Source of the DNA: Desulfobacula sp.
GTDB lineage: Bacteria; Desulfobacterota; Desulfobacteria; Desulfobacterales; Desulfobacteraceae
Direction: 5' to 3'
DNA: 5,115 bases
NCBI GenBank assembly: GCA_027858355.1
Contig: JAQICW010000425.1
Location: 1-5,115 of the forward strand
Positions 4,894 to 5,115 of this stretch are shown here, one piece after another (the stretch's first letter is position 1; every line of letters begins with the position of its first letter). Position numbers and translations under genes: made by a program. Below the pieces are notes generated by a model that saw nothing but the letters and a program-made list of their open reading frames with translations, was not told where the DNA came from and searched no databases.

Positions 4894-5057
4894 TTCACGC
4901 CTCCTGTAACGTGCCCGATAATTTAACCCGGGAAAGAATGACTCAGGATGATCACCCGTTCAATCCGGTTTGCAATTTCAGATCTATTCCAGACTGTATA
5001 TGGGGAGTGAGCTGACAAAACCTACCTTAAGGTGAATAGACCCATGAAACGTTTTTC

Positions 5058-5087
5058 TTGACTATTTTTCCAGTTTAGGCATAGGAT
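5058..5087 (+). promoter_or_regulatory. Possible outward promoter at the right edge
   Basis: TTGACT (5058-5063, five of six -35 bases) and TAGGAT (5082-5087, four of six -10 bases) are spaced by 18 bases. Transcription would start near 5094 and leave the window to the right. An ATG at 5095 would fall at the transcript start and has no ribosome site, so the target is more likely an RNA gene or a coding start beyond the window. The rest of 4894-5057 holds nothing I can support as a gene. Confidence 0.3.
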
Positions 5088-5115
5088 TCCCCCCATGACA
5101 AAGCAATTTTCACAG

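Noticed and set aside
5024..5033. Ten-base palindrome ACCTTAAGGT between the 74-residue gene and the right-edge promoter.
   Set aside because: A single copy with no extension and no clear relation to a promoter; a 10-base palindrome is expected occasionally by chance.
5095..5115. Start of a plus-strand protein gene at the right edge (ATG ACA AAG...).
   Set aside because: Only seven codons are visible, and no ribosome binding site precedes the ATG; the C-rich stretch before it does not match one.

Overview
This 5.1 kb window appears to come from a Gram-negative bacterium of moderate to low GC. The evidence is a lipoprotein with a lipobox and Ala at +2 (the usual outer-membrane sorting signal), AGGAGG-type ribosome binding sites, and a tRNA sequence with an encoded CCA. 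I cannot fix the phylum. All five convincing protein genes lie on the minus strand.

The best landmark is at 4067-4110: the exact 3' half of a tRNA-Glu(CTC) gene, running from the anticodon loop through the T-arm and acceptor strand to CCA, and followed by a strong intrinsic terminator. No 5' half precedes it. This is the pattern left when a tyrosine-recombinase element integrates into a tRNA anticodon loop. From the orientation of the fragment, DNA to its left (1-4066) is the distal end of an integrated element. DNA to its right (4111-5115) is chromosome, or an older tandem element. The other end of the element, with the intact tRNA and probably the integrase, lies outside the window.

Element side, in order of minus-strand transcription: (1) A class I SAM-dependent methyltransferase gene (2220-3677, possibly from 3755) with an uncharacterised C-terminal half and a very basic tail. 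(2) A two-gene operon: an HD-domain dNTP triphosphohydrolase of the YwfO/SAMHD1 type (637-1995), then 15 bases later a YwgA-like protein with a Panacea/SocA-like motif pattern (112-621), closed by a strong terminator at 72-104. HD and YwgA-like genes are also neighbours in Bacillus (ywfO-ywgA), so the pair looks like a functional module that a mobile element has taken up. A toxin-antitoxin or anti-phage role through dNTP depletion is plausible but is inference.

The upstream regions of both transcription units share an unusual palindromic unit, CTGGTTAA-N14-TTAACCAG, at 2120-2149 and 3876-3905, with a further half copy at 2097-2104. The units could be a shared operator, recombinase or replication sites, or the borders of a methyltransferase cassette. 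Short repeats at 3975-4027, beside the crossover, resemble integrase or excisionase arm sites.

On the chromosomal side, a 74-residue protein of unknown function (4669-4893) and a 113-residue lipoprotein (4291-4632) form a likely operon reading toward the tRNA scar. The right edge has a possible plus-strand promoter leading out of the window.
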